Below are positions 24,838 through 33,680 of a DNA stretch of 52,179 nucleotides, piece after piece. Location of the stretch: positions 1-52,179 of the forward strand of contig CACZOA010000091.1 of the NCBI GenBank assembly GCA_902782665.1. The letters run 5' to 3'. Below the pieces are notes generated by a model that saw nothing but the letters and a program-made list of their open reading frames with translations, did no database searches and was not told the origin of the DNA. Both the position numbers and the translations under genes were made by a program. Within the stretch, counting starts at the first letter, position 1, and the number at the start of each line of letters is the position of its first letter. This DNA is from an uncultured Bacteroidales bacterium. GTDB lineage: Bacteria; Bacteroidota; Bacteroidia; Bacteroidales; Paludibacteraceae.

Positions 24838-24999
24838 CCTTTAATTCATAATGCGTAATTGTCTGGAAATACATCTTCGGTGTTTTCTATATGGGCGATT
24901 CATTGTGGTTGCCCATATCTGAATATTCCCCCATTACGCCGTTAGACGTTTAACATTGGTAGCAAATATTTAGACGGATTCCTCTCTTTACCTCGTTAG
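24838..24999. repeat. composite repeat region, copy 2
   Basis: Series of AATTCATAATGCGTAATT words, GGAAATACATCTTCGG, an ATATGGGCG hairpin at 24889-24918 and a 72-bp block at 24928-24999 (CCATTACGCCGTTAG ... GCAAATATTTAGACGGATTC ... CCTCGTTAG). Colinear with 12927-13173 but lacking the AGAGACG hairpin insert. The remaining bases to 25078 show nothing further. Confidence 0.8.
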
Positions 25000-25078
25000 A
25001 TCTTATAAATACAATTTGAATTTTGATACACCATCATTAAAGTTATGTGCTAAATCCAAATTTACTGCCTGATAGTTC

Positions 25079-25852
25079 TTATCTTGCCAGTCTGAACCCT
25101 AGGTTTGAATCCCTGTAATCAATTACATCGCGTCCTCTATACGATGTGATACATCTTGGCAATCTGTTCCAACCTCCACCTCTGTCTATTTTATATTGAG
25201 ATGGAATTCTTCCTACTGGATTACGGGTGGCTTTTTTATCAAATTCATAAAACCAGTCGTCACACCATTCCCAAACATTTCCGCTCATATCATATATGCC
25301 TAATTCGTTTGGTGATTTAGTCGCAACTTTATGACTTGTTTTATTGCTATTGTTGATATTCCATGCAACCTCATTGAGGTCATCACTTCCAGCATATTTA
25401 TAGTGCTTACTTTTTCTCCCTCCTCGTGCGGCGAATTCCCATTCTGCTTCTGTAGGCAGTCTGAAATTACAATTTGTTATGTCATTTAGTTTTTGTATGA
25501 ATATAATGCAATCTGTCCAAGACACATTTTCAACAGGTTTGTCATCATCTATAAAAGTAGAGGGATTGTAGCCCATAACTGCCGTCCAAAGTTTTTGTGT
25601 CACTTCGGTTTTACCTATTTGAAACCCATCAAGAGTCACATTATGAACTGGATAGTCCACATCGTGTGATTCAGAACTCTGATTGTCTGCTGCCCCCATA
25701 TCGAATGAGCCGCCCTTTACTTTAACCATATCAAATGACACTCCATTTACTGTATACGTTTTTGTAGTGCTACATGAACATATACAAACCAAAAGTCCAA
25801 TTATAAAGAGGCTTTTAATGTAAGAAAGTGGTTTTATTGTTTGCTCAAACAT
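25079..25852 (-). CDS. SUMF1/formylglycine-generating-enzyme-like lipoprotein
   Basis: A 257-residue lipoprotein (lipobox ICSC, about residue 27) carrying one SUMF1 domain: FDMVKVKGGSFDMG, HNVTLDGFQIGKTEVTQKLW, PVENVSWTDC, RLPTEAEWEFAARGG, YDMSGNVWEWCDDW and a final RGGGWNRLPRCITSYRG...LGFRLAR. In true formylglycine-generating enzymes two Cys flank this last segment; here only one is present, so sulfatase activation is unlikely. Such domains in Bacteroidota envelope proteins often have structural or binding roles, as in GldK-type lipoproteins. Downstream gene order suggests it is transcribed after the lipoprotein at 25924, but a hairpin separates them. Confidence 0.85.
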   Translation of the reverse strand: MFEQTIKPLSYIKSLFIIGLLVCICSCSTTKTYTVNGVSFDMVKVKGGSFDMGAADNQSSESHDVDYPVHNVTLDGFQIGKTEVTQKLWTAVMGYNPSTFIDDDKPVENVSWTDCIIFIQKLNDITNCNFRLPTEAEWEFAARGGRKSKHYKYAGSDDLNEVAWNINNSNKTSHKVATKSPNELGIYDMSGNVWEWCDDWFYEFDKKATRNPVGRIPSQYKIDRGGGWNRLPRCITSYRGRDVIDYRDSNLGFRLAR

Positions 25853-25862
25853 AATCTTTATA

Positions 25863-25899
25863 AAAAAAATATGAAAGGTTTTATGCCTTTCATATTTTT
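25863..25899 (-). terminator. terminator after the small lipoprotein gene
   Basis: ATATGAAAGG and CCTTTCATAT form a 10-bp stem with loop TTTTATG, flanked by A8 on the left and T5 on the right; on the minus strand the T-run follows the stem. Confidence 0.75.
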
Positions 25900-25923
25900 A
25901 ATGTTATATACTTAAATTCGATT

Positions 25924-26448
25924 TTACTGCTTGATAGCTCTGATCTTACCATCAATTGTAAGTGCCGCTCTAGACAAAGTTGAGTCGTTAGCCATTTTAT
26001 ATCCTTTGCAAAGGACATCAAATAGAACAGTTTTATTGTCTACGTCTTTCCACTCGATGATTGATGATGTTATAGCGTATTTGTCAGTGACAAAAGAGCT
26101 GTCTGCTTGCATAGAGCGGTATTTGACATATCCAATAGATGTCAAAGGATCTCCAGCTTCCAATTTGTATTTCTTAATACCTGCATTTGCTCCTTCCATA
26201 AACAAAGTCACATCAAACACATTGTTTCCAACAGTCACTTGTGAGTTGATTGTTGAATATGTTCCTAGTGAATCTGATATTATGTCAACTGTAGATGCGA
26301 CCATTTGTATACCATCACTGGAAATGACAGAGTCTCCCTTGATGCTAATGAAATCGTAATTGTCGTAAAGTACAGCTTCATCGCTATCTGAACATGAGAA
26401 CATCAAAAGACCAGCGACAAAAACAAGCGCATATTTTATCTTGTTCAT
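25924..26448 (-). CDS. small lipoprotein of unknown function
   Basis: A 174-residue protein with lipobox LMFSC (Cys near residue 19) after MNKIKYALVFVAG, then an acidic start (SDSDEA). The rest alternates strands and turns (YSTINSQVTVGNNVFDVTLFMEGANAGIKKY, SIIEWKDVDNKTVLFDVLCKGYKM) and suggests a beta-sandwich of the DUF-type lipoproteins common in Bacteroidales; no family was recognised. The ATG at 26448 is preferred over a TTG 18 bases upstream, since it follows an A-rich AAAAAGAA region. A terminator follows. Confidence 0.72.
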   Translation of the reverse strand: MNKIKYALVFVAGLLMFSCSDSDEAVLYDNYDFISIKGDSVISSDGIQMVASTVDIISDSLGTYSTINSQVTVGNNVFDVTLFMEGANAGIKKYKLEAGDPLTSIGYVKYRSMQADSSFVTDKYAITSSIIEWKDVDNKTVLFDVLCKGYKMANDSTLSRAALTIDGKIRAIKQ

Positions 26449-26637
26449 AATTCTATTCTTTTTCAAGTTATTGCATATTTTCTACAAATATAAATACTTT
26501 TTTCTCTATTACATCAAATTTATTTGATTTTTTGCATACTGGAGTTTATAAAATAGGGGATTTATATGGGAAGTTGGGACATATTAATCTGTATGGTTCA
26601 AGCGGAATTGGGAACTCTCTTGCCCCTAAGCAAAATA

Positions 26638-26667
26638 AAAAAGACGGTGTTTGTACACCGTCTTTTT
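26638..26667 (-). terminator. terminator after the thioredoxin-fold gene
   Basis: AAAAAGACGGTG-TTTGTA-CACCGTCTTTTT, a 12-bp perfect stem just after the stop codon at 26670. It is symmetrical, so it could also stop rightward transcription. Confidence 0.85.
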
Positions 26668-26669
26668 AA

Positions 26670-27098
26670 TCAGTTGATCTCTAATAGATAACCGTTTTCG
26701 TCGATCAAGAAACTCTTGAATTCACCGTTAAACTTAAAATCAGCCAACACCTTGCTGTCTTTATCAACACGCAAACTTTTAGTTGCTACGTTGTTGGCAT
26801 CGATTTTAGTTAGAGCATCTTCGTAAATTGACTGATAATCATCAAGTGAAACGAGGATTACTTCTGCATCTTTACTCTCCTTAATAACACGCTGACAATT
26901 CTTGACAGACTCTGCATCGTATGATGCCCAGAATGTAACAATCGTCTTCTGTTGATCATCCTTTTTCATAATCTCTGTTTCAACTTTCTGCCCCAACATC
27001 AGTTGGTTTGTACCAGAAAAGTCAACGTTTGACAATGTTGTAAGTCCAATTAAACCAAAAAATGCAATAGCGTTAATGTTCTTTTTATTAAGTACCAT
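26670..27098 (-). CDS. thioredoxin-fold protein lacking the CXXC motif
   Basis: A 142-residue protein with an N-terminal hydrophobic segment (INAIAFFGLIGLTTLSNV), likely signal or anchor, then a TlpA/thioredoxin-like region: KTIVTFWASYDAESVKNCQRVI, DAEVILVSLDD, DFKFNGEFKSFLIDENG. In TlpA-type proteins the strand VTFWAS is followed by WCxxC; here it is YDAES, so no redox Cys pair exists. The C-terminal SFLIDENG fits the cis-Pro-strand region without the Pro. It is probably a periplasmic thioredoxin-like protein with a non-redox role. The ATG at 27098 is chosen over one at 27131, which would lie inside the promoter's transcription-start zone. Confidence 0.65.
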   Translation of the reverse strand: MVLNKKNINAIAFFGLIGLTTLSNVDFSGTNQLMLGQKVETEIMKKDDQQKTIVTFWASYDAESVKNCQRVIKESKDAEVILVSLDDYQSIYEDALTKIDANNVATKSLRVDKDSKVLADFKFNGEFKSFLIDENGYLLEIN

Positions 27099-27128
27099 AA
27101 CGTTTAGTGTGTTTATTAAATCCGGGTG

Positions 27129-27136
27129 CAAATGTA
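27129..27136 (-). promoter_or_regulatory. putative -7 element of the thioredoxin-fold gene
   Basis: Minus strand TACATTTG (TAnnTTTG), 31 bases before the ATG at 27098; a TTTTG lies about 23 bases further upstream. Confidence 0.6.
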
Positions 27137-27381
27137 ACCCGTTTTTTCAACTATCCTAACAAAATTGCTGAAAAATTATGTTTTATAGGCATGTTTTTAA
27201 CACTTTTTGGCTGGAATCGGCAATTTTTTTAAGTTTTTTTTACAGTTTTCATGTCGCATAATACGTGATTTACACGTTTTGAGATACATGTTCAACAATA
27301 TGATCTAGACACATATTCAGGTAGACACATGTCAAGAGGCTCATGTCCGTGTCTCTACGTGCAGGTATGAAATGTTTGGAT
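27137..27381. other. intergenic stretch with one GTAGACAC/GTGTCTCTAC inverted repeat
   Basis: At 27321-27358 GTAGACACATG and CATGTCCGTGTCTCTAC face each other, a diverged member of the GTAGAGACG hairpin class. The rest is T-rich with no gene or RNA recognised. Confidence 0.5.
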
Positions 27382-27417
27382 AAAAAAAAGGGAGACGATG
27401 CGAAAAGCACCGTCTCC
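27382..27417 (-). terminator. terminator after mscS
   Basis: GGAGACGATGC-GAAAA-GCACCGTCTCC, preceded on the plus strand by A8, which is the T-run on the minus strand. Located 27 bases after the mscS stop. Confidence 0.75.
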
Positions 27418-27443
27418 ATACATACAATATAATAATATGGCTA

Positions 27444-28355
27444 TTATTTTGTGATATGCACATCCATCTGAGGGAAAGGAATGTTGATGCCTTTCTCTGT
27501 GAATGTCTTGTATACTTTCTCGTTCATATTGAAATAAACATCCCAATAATCAGCAGACTCACACCATACACGTACTGTCAAATCCACCGAACTGTCACCA
27601 AGGTTCACCAATCCAATAAACGGTGCTGGATCCTTAAGGATTTTTGGATTAGCATTGATAAGATCCATGATGACATTTTTAGCGTTGTCGTAGCTCTCTC
27701 CGTAAGCGATTCCGAATGTGAAGTCGACGCGACGCATTGGCTGCTTAGAGTAGTTTGTTGTAATACCTGTTGATAGACCTCCGTTTGGAACGATGATTGT
27801 CTTATTGTCGGCTGTAGAGATAATAGTGTTGAATATCTGAATCTCTTTGACAACTCCTGTCTGACCTTGAGCCTCAATGAAATCACCGATTTTGAATGGC
27901 TTGAAAATCAAAATCATCACTCCTCCTGCAAAATTCTGCAATGTTCCGCTCAATGCCATACCGATGGCAACACCAGCAGACGCGAACAATGCTACAAATG
28001 ATGATGTCTCAAGTCCAAGAATGCCAATAATCGCAATGATAAGTATGAACATCAATACCACTTTAGTCAGACTCTTAACGAATGAAGCTAAAGATGGCTC
28101 GACATCCTTCTTCTCCAACAGTTTTGCGATACCTTTGTTTATTTTACCGATAACCCATTTACCAATAGTGAAGACCAAGATAGCGATAACAATCTTGACG
28201 GCAAAGTTGATTGCCATTTCTGTTCCTTCTCTAACTAAAATCTGCAATGCTTCATCGTACTGCGACTTACTCAATCCTTCTGTGGCAAGTACATTTGCTG
28301 CCTGTGCTGCTTCCGACAGTGTGTCGGCAACTGTTGTTGCTAATGAATCGTTCAT
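27444..28355 (-). CDS. small-conductance mechanosensitive channel (MscS family)
   Basis: A 303-residue channel protein. The N-terminus has an amphipathic Ala/Glu-rich stretch, then three transmembrane helices (about 50-75, 85-112 and the pore helix 115-140, with ASAGVAIGMALSGTLQNFAGGVMILIFKPFKIGDFI). The beta domain follows (GQTGVVKEIQIFNTIISTADNKTIIVPNGGLS), then the alpha-beta C-terminal domain ending FPQMDVHI. MscS relieves turgor on hypo-osmotic shock; the length and pore motif match E. coli MscS (286). It has a consensus promoter and its own terminator, so it is monocistronic. Confidence 0.93.
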   Translation of the reverse strand: MNDSLATTVADTLSEAAQAANVLATEGLSKSQYDEALQILVREGTEMAINFAVKIVIAILVFTIGKWVIGKINKGIAKLLEKKDVEPSLASFVKSLTKVVLMFILIIAIIGILGLETSSFVALFASAGVAIGMALSGTLQNFAGGVMILIFKPFKIGDFIEAQGQTGVVKEIQIFNTIISTADNKTIIVPNGGLSTGITTNYSKQPMRRVDFTFGIAYGESYDNAKNVIMDLINANPKILKDPAPFIGLVNLGDSSVDLTVRVWCESADYWDVYFNMNEKVYKTFTEKGINIPFPQMDVHITK

Positions 28356-28390
28356 CTTTTCTATCTTTTTTTGTTTGTTTTACTTGAATA

Positions 28391-28420
28391 CAAAAATATA
28401 AAAATTATGCTGAATGGCAA
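28391..28420 (-). promoter_or_regulatory. promoter of mscS
   Basis: Minus strand TTG (28420-28418), 19 bases, then TATTTTTG (28398-28391), matching the Bacteroidota consensus. The -7 element is 35 bases before the ATG. Confidence 0.75.
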
Positions 28421-28600
28421 CTTTTCTTGATGGCAAACACTGTATTTTCAGCGATGTCTTTGTTTTTTGCCTGGTTTTGAATGTCATAATTTATGGCTGG
28501 GTGAAATACATAAGCAACACTTGATGGATTTTTGTCATTCCATCCCTCCTTTTTTTATTAATATATACATATGTGGGTCTACGTTTCTGATTATTTTTTT

Positions 28601-28608
28601 TATTTTTG
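28601..28608 (+). promoter_or_regulatory. possible -7 element of the membrane protein/sacsin-like ATPase pair
   Basis: TATTTTTG, 23 bases before the ATG at 28632; the surrounding T-run makes the match easy by chance. Confidence 0.4.
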
Positions 28609-28631
28609 CTATAAATAAATTATTGAGTAAT

Positions 28632-29291
28632 ATGTCAACGGAAATGAATTGTGAAAAAGAGTTGATGAAACATCAGCGAAAAATGTTGGGTATTTTGTGT
28701 GGACTTTTGGCTCCGCTTGCTATTTTGTTTGGAATGTTCGGTGATAATCCGAATGAATGGTGGTATTCGATTTCCGCTACATACTATTGTAACTCAAAAA
28801 TTTTGATGGTTGGACTTCTGTTTACAACTTTTGTCTATTTTGTGTCGTATCGAGGCTATGACCTTCGCGATAATATTCTTACTACAATTTCAGGCATCGC
28901 TTCTCTTGGAGTGATTGCGTTTCCTACTAAAACATCATTTGTCAGTGACGATACTCTTGTTGGTTTGTTTTATCTGCCAGTGAGAATCAGCAATATTGTT
29001 CATTGTGTGAGCGCATCAGCTCTTTTTGTCAGTTTTGCGATTATGATTCTGTTCCAGTTCACACAGTCGGATGGTGAGATGTCTTCAAATAAGAAGAAGC
29101 GAAACATTCTTTACAAGATATGTGGAATAACGATCATCTCATTTATGGCGTTTCAGATAATCACTGTCGCATTTAGTGATATTTTCCCAAAATGGTGTAC
29201 AATGATCAACGAGGCTACAATGCTGACTGCTTTTGCTGTGGCTTGGCTTTGTAAGGCAGAATGTTTTTCGAAGTTGAATGATAATAAATAA
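28632..29291 (+). CDS. multi-pass membrane protein paired with a sacsin-like ATPase
   Basis: A 219-residue protein with about six hydrophobic segments (MLGILCGLLAPLAILFGMF, ILMVGLLFTTFVYFV, LTTISGIASLGVIAF, SNIVHCVSASALFVSFAIMILF, ICGITIISFMAFQIITVAF, EATMLTAFAVAWLC). The loop GDNPNEWWYSISATYYCNSK is the only striking motif. I do not recognise a family. The ATG at 28632 is preferred over a frame start at 28467, since the extra residues look random and the -7 element lies between. Its last 14 bases overlap the start of the next gene, so the two products are probably made together. Confidence 0.72.
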   Translation: MSTEMNCEKELMKHQRKMLGILCGLLAPLAILFGMFGDNPNEWWYSISATYYCNSKILMVGLLFTTFVYFVSYRGYDLRDNILTTISGIASLGVIAFPTKTSFVSDDTLVGLFYLPVRISNIVHCVSASALFVSFAIMILFQFTQSDGEMSSNKKKRNILYKICGITIISFMAFQIITVAFSDIFPKWCTMINEATMLTAFAVAWLCKAECFSKLNDNK

Positions 29292-31860
29292 TCTTTTCTC
29301 CAAACTCACTGAGAGCCGACGCAAGGTTGCTGAGACACTTGCTAATCCGGCGACAATCGGTCTGTGGAATCTGATTGTCGACAAGTATAGTGGCAAGGCT
29401 CATTTTGTGTATGAGCTGCTTCAGAATGCTGACGACGCTGGTGCCAGGAATGTCCGTTTAGTGCTTGATGGTGACAGATTCTCTTTCTTCCACGATGGCT
29501 CAAAACATTTTTCTGTGTCTGATGTGGATAGAGAGGATACGGATGAAAAGATTGGTGACGTCAATGCCATCACTTCCATTGGTCATAGCACTAAGATTGG
29601 TGAGAACAAGATAGGTAAGTTTGGTATCGGTTTCAAATCGATATTCGCATATTGTGATGTACCTCATGTTGAAGACGACAATTTCAGTTTTGACATTCAG
29701 AATTTCATAGTTCCGGTCGAATCAGCGAGATTGGAGGAGTTGGGTAGACGTGGGGGTGAAACGCTATTCAGTGGAAAAGTAAAAAGTTTGGCTAAGGCGG
29801 AAGAGATCGCGGCGATGATAGATTCGTTGGATTATCCGCTCAACTATCTTAATAATGTTGTGACGCTCGATTGCAGCGTCGACGGGAAAATTTACAAATT
29901 CAAGAAAACAGTCTCCTCTTCAAAAATAATTGAGGAGGGAGAAAGAAAAATCCTTTTTCATTCATTGGTCGCAGGAAAGACGGTGTGGCAATCTTCCATG
30001 TCGCAGAAATTCAGTTGCGCGACGGAGTCTTTTTTGTTTGGATCACAACAGATGAGTGCCACTTTGTCGATGCCGATCGACGGAGATGGAAATGCAATTT
30101 TGTGTGACTCTTCAGCATTGAATTGTTTTTTCCCTTTGCTTGAACAGAGTACGCTCCCATTCATCATCCATGGAACGTTTTTATTGAGCGATAATCGTGA
30201 GAATACGCTTCAAAATGAAGAAAACAATGCCCTTCGACAGCAAATTGCGTCGCTTTCTGTTGTTTTCCTGAAATACCTGAAATCTTGGGAAACTGTGGAA
30301 AGAGTCCTCGAAATGAAGGAGAAATGCAAGTATGAAAACGTTAATTCCATCAACCGATTATGCAGTGAACGGTTGTTTCAAACTATTGTGTCGGAATCGT
30401 CGTCTGCTCCATTTTTCCAAAATACGGAAGGACATTTTTTGCCGATGTCTGGATTGAATTTTTGTGTTGAGAATGTGGGGAAAGTTTTGGATGATGATGA
30501 CATTGCGACTCTGGCAGAAGGAAATGTCAACAAGGATTTTGATAAAGTTGATCTGACTAAATATCCTATCCTAAGTAAGATTCTAGGATCCCGATTATGG
30601 GGTGTGGAAGCAATGCTTTTGTCTCTTGACGAGAATTTCATGAAGCAGAAATCAGATGGGTGGCTGATGAATTTCTACAGGTATCTGTATGGAGAACGAA
30701 AAGTGTTGTCGAAACTTCTGCGTGGAAAAAGTGAAGCTTTCACAAAGAGTTGGATCAAGTGTGCGGATGGACAATTCAGAAGCTTACGACTGAATGCCAA
30801 CTATCAGACAGCGTCGGTATATTTAAGTGAAGACGTGATCCATTCCGTCTACCCAGAAATGCTTAGTGATAAAGAGATATTTTTGCTATTCGCAGACGTG
30901 TTGCATCTCGAGCATTTTTCAGAACAATCGTTGACGGTGGATTTTGTGGCTCAGCAGTTTCATGAGCAGATGGTTGAGCCGCTCGACTATGATACGTTGG
31001 CAAAGTACATAATGGTAGCAGCAAATGAATATGTAGGAGCCGGTTTTGATTTTGAACGGAAGAAGAGTATTGTGGAGCAATTCTCCAACCTTCAGTTTTT
31101 GCCGACAAACAAATACACATTGTCATTACCAAGATTGGTGTTGGCGGAAACTTCGTCGCAACGAATATTCTTTGCGGATAATGCGGACTCTGTATTTCTT
31201 CCGAATGATTTTATAGAGCGATATATTTCTCCGTCAGACCGTCAGACATTCTATACATTCATCAGTGCTTGTGGCGTTTGTTTCGACGTGAGGATAGACA
31301 GTGATACGTTGCGTCATCCGATTGACTATAAGGAGTTTGGAATCTCAGAAGAAGAGATGCCATCACCGTCGAAATTAAAAGAGACTGAGATAGAAGACAG
31401 GAAAATAGCTGGATTTGACCATTTTTTGCATCATCCGTCGTTAGACAAATCATTAGCTTTTTGCAGGATGTTGCAGAACTTGTTTGAAAAAGAGGTCTCT
31501 ACAGAAGTGATGAAGAAAATCACAGGAAAATATCGCTACACACCTAAAGGGAAACGTAATCCTGTAGAAACATCATTGAAAAATACTACAGCCTACAGAC
31601 AACTATTCCAGTCACGATGGCTGATGAAATCAAACGGAGAATATGCGTCTGCTGCAGAAATCCCGTCTACAGATATGCTCATGCCTACATATGATGAGAT
31701 ACCATATTCCGTCTTCTCATTCCTTGGAATTGCATTGAAAAAACGAGATGAGGATGCTGAGGCACGTGAGGCATTGCATCTGATCAGAGAATTAGAGAGA
31801 GTGGGGATTACGAAGGAAAAACTGTATGAAATGCTGAATGCAAAAAAAGCGGGTTTGTAA
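29278..31860 (+). CDS. sacsin-like GHKL (HSP90-type) ATPase, large unknown C-terminal region
   Basis: An 860-residue protein. Residues about 1-260 form a Bergerat-fold ATPase of the sacsin N-terminal type: N-box YELLQNADDAGA (45-56) with the Mg-binding Asn and Asp, FFHDGSKHFSVSDV (70-83) in place of the G1 box, ITSIGHSTK, and G2 box KIGKFGIGFKSIFAYC (111-126). The remaining 600 residues are not recognised; no nuclease or DUF3883 motif was seen. Proteins of this type occur in eukaryotic chaperones and, as large single proteins, in bacterial defence islands. Here it overlaps a membrane-protein gene by 14 bases; no other defence gene is adjacent. Function unknown. Confidence 0.85.
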   Translation: MIINNLFSKLTESRRKVAETLANPATIGLWNLIVDKYSGKAHFVYELLQNADDAGARNVRLVLDGDRFSFFHDGSKHFSVSDVDREDTDEKIGDVNAITSIGHSTKIGENKIGKFGIGFKSIFAYCDVPHVEDDNFSFDIQNFIVPVESARLEELGRRGGETLFSGKVKSLAKAEEIAAMIDSLDYPLNYLNNVVTLDCSVDGKIYKFKKTVSSSKIIEEGERKILFHSLVAGKTVWQSSMSQKFSCATESFLFGSQQMSATLSMPIDGDGNAILCDSSALNCFFPLLEQSTLPFIIHGTFLLSDNRENTLQNEENNALRQQIASLSVVFLKYLKSWETVERVLEMKEKCKYENVNSINRLCSERLFQTIVSESSSAPFFQNTEGHFLPMSGLNFCVENVGKVLDDDDIATLAEGNVNKDFDKVDLTKYPILSKILGSRLWGVEAMLLSLDENFMKQKSDGWLMNFYRYLYGERKVLSKLLRGKSEAFTKSWIKCADGQFRSLRLNANYQTASVYLSEDVIHSVYPEMLSDKEIFLLFADVLHLEHFSEQSLTVDFVAQQFHEQMVEPLDYDTLAKYIMVAANEYVGAGFDFERKKSIVEQFSNLQFLPTNKYTLSLPRLVLAETSSQRIFFADNADSVFLPNDFIERYISPSDRQTFYTFISACGVCFDVRIDSDTLRHPIDYKEFGISEEEMPSPSKLKETEIEDRKIAGFDHFLHHPSLDKSLAFCRMLQNLFEKEVSTEVMKKITGKYRYTPKGKRNPVETSLKNTTAYRQLFQSRWLMKSNGEYASAAEIPSTDMLMPTYDEIPYSVFSFLGIALKKRDEDAEAREALHLIRELERVGITKEKLYEMLNAKKAGL

Positions 31861-31966
31861 GAACGAATAGTTATAAAAATAACTCCTATTAGATAAACTA
31901 AACTTAAACCGTTTCATAATTTTTAAAATTTCTCTGTATGTTGTATAACATATAAATTAAAATATC

Positions 31967-31974
31967 TATATTTG
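31967..31974 (+). promoter_or_regulatory. putative -7 element of the AspT/YidE-type transporter gene
   Basis: TATATTTG followed by C, 35 bases before the ATG at 32009; a TTG at 31941-31943 lies 23 bases upstream. Confidence 0.6.
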
Positions 31975-32008
31975 CATTCAGGAAATAAATAAGTAAATAA
32001 TTCACGTT

Positions 32009-33661
32009 ATGGAGTGGTTTTTTAAATTGCTTTCAAGTGGTTCGGTAGCATACTCGTTGATGCTGCTTTCATTCACGATTGTGACTGGTCTGGCAATCGG
32101 TAATTTCAAAGTAAAAGGTTTTACTCTGGGTGTTACATGGATATTATTCGTGGGTATCTTCGTTGGTAATTTCTACCAGATTGATCCGCATATATTGCAT
32201 TTTGTCAAAGAATTTGGACTTATCCTGTTTGTGTACTCTATTGGTATGCAGGTAGGACCAAGTTTTTTCTCGACATTCCGTAGTGGAGGAATCAATTTGA
32301 ACCTTATGGCAGTAGGTTTGGTATTTCTAAATGTGATGGCAGCCTACGTTATATATTGCATCACAGGTGAGGATTTGAAGAATATGGTTGGAATCCTATC
32401 TGGAGCGGTCACAAACACTCCTGGTCTTGGAGCTGCGCAGCAGGCTTATTCGGATGCCACTGGTAACGCGAATGATTTTCTTGCCGCAGGTTATGCGATC
32501 GCTTATCCTATGGGTGTTGTTGGAATTATCATCATACTTGCTGTTGTCAATTTCCTATGGGGTAAGGAGGCCTCCGCTCAAACAGAGGAGCATGATAAGA
32601 GTTCTGTCGAGATCTACACAGTGCAGATCACAAACAAGGCTATCGACGGTATGACACTCGGCAAGTTGAAGCAGACAATCGGAAAGAATTTCGTCGTAAC
32701 GCGTCTTCATAAAGCTGCAGTCGACGAGGTGAAAGTTCCAAACGACGACACTGTACTTTCCTTCAACGATAAGATGTATGTGATCTCTAACCAGAACGAC
32801 AGCGAGGCCGTAAAGGTTTGTGTAGGAACACGTTTGGAGATGGATATGGCTCTTTGGGATAAGTTGGATGGCGGACAGTTGGTAAGCAAGAGACTTGTTG
32901 TTACCAAGTCTGAGATGAATGGTAAGACATTCGCTCAACTTAAGATTCAGGAGATTTTCGGCGTCAACATTTCTCGCGTCATCCGTACTGGTATCGACCT
33001 TGTGCCAAGCCCTACATTGCAGCTTCAGGTTGGAGACTCTGTCATCGCTGTGGGTGATGAGACATCAGTCAATAAACTTGGATTGTTTGTAGGAAACTCA
33101 AACACACAGCTCGACCATCCACATTTGATTCAGGTGTTCTTGGGAATCACACTTGGTGTGCTTCTTGGTTCAATTCCGTTTGATATCCCTGGAATACCTC
33201 AGCCAGTGAAACTTGGTTTGGCTGGTGGACCGTTGATCGTGTCGATCTTGATCGCAAAGTTCGGAATCAAATTCAATCTGGTCACATACACAAGATTCTC
33301 AGCAAAGAAGATGCTTCAGGAGATTGGAATCATGTTGTTCTTGGCAGCGGTTGGTTTGGGAGCAGGAAAGAGTTTTGTCTCTACATTCCAGGAAGTCGGA
33401 TTGTCGTGGTTCTTCTATGGTATCATAATTACCATGGTGCCAATGATAATAATTCTTTTGATTGGACGATTCGTTTTGAAACTGAGTGCAGCCCAACTGA
33501 TGGGATTCGCAAGTGGATCAACAACGAACCCTCCTGCGTTGGCATTCTCCAACACAGCTGACGCGACAGGAAAAGCTTCACTTTCGTATGCTACCGTCTA
33601 CCCATTGACGATGTTCTTGCGAGTTATGAGTGCTCAATTCCTTGTGTTGATGGCGTTATAA
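32009..33661 (+). CDS. AspT/YidE-family transporter with two RCK_C domains
   Basis: A 550-residue integral membrane protein. The N-terminal half has about five helices and the repeat motif SGAVTNTPGLGAAQQA (around residue 130). Two RCK_C (TrkA_C) domains follow at about 205-370 (TIGKNFVVTRLHK...NDDTVLSFNDKMYVI; EIFGVNISRVIRTG...LQLQVGDSVIAVG). A second set of helices ends with the matching motif ASGSTTNPPALAFS. This architecture is the aspartate:alanine antiporter superfamily (AspT, E. coli YidE/YbjL). The substrate cannot be read. Monocistronic, with its own promoter and terminator. Confidence 0.9.
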   Translation: MEWFFKLLSSGSVAYSLMLLSFTIVTGLAIGNFKVKGFTLGVTWILFVGIFVGNFYQIDPHILHFVKEFGLILFVYSIGMQVGPSFFSTFRSGGINLNLMAVGLVFLNVMAAYVIYCITGEDLKNMVGILSGAVTNTPGLGAAQQAYSDATGNANDFLAAGYAIAYPMGVVGIIIILAVVNFLWGKEASAQTEEHDKSSVEIYTVQITNKAIDGMTLGKLKQTIGKNFVVTRLHKAAVDEVKVPNDDTVLSFNDKMYVISNQNDSEAVKVCVGTRLEMDMALWDKLDGGQLVSKRLVVTKSEMNGKTFAQLKIQEIFGVNISRVIRTGIDLVPSPTLQLQVGDSVIAVGDETSVNKLGLFVGNSNTQLDHPHLIQVFLGITLGVLLGSIPFDIPGIPQPVKLGLAGGPLIVSILIAKFGIKFNLVTYTRFSAKKMLQEIGIMLFLAAVGLGAGKSFVSTFQEVGLSWFFYGIIITMVPMIIILLIGRFVLKLSAAQLMGFASGSTTNPPALAFSNTADATGKASLSYATVYPLTMFLRVMSAQFLVLMAL

Positions 33662-33680
33662 TAAATTAGAAATTATAAAT

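Noticed and set aside
25079-25852. True formylglycine-generating enzyme for sulfatase activation
   Set aside because: Only one of the two Cys expected near the C-terminal RGG motif is present, and no sulfatase gene is nearby.
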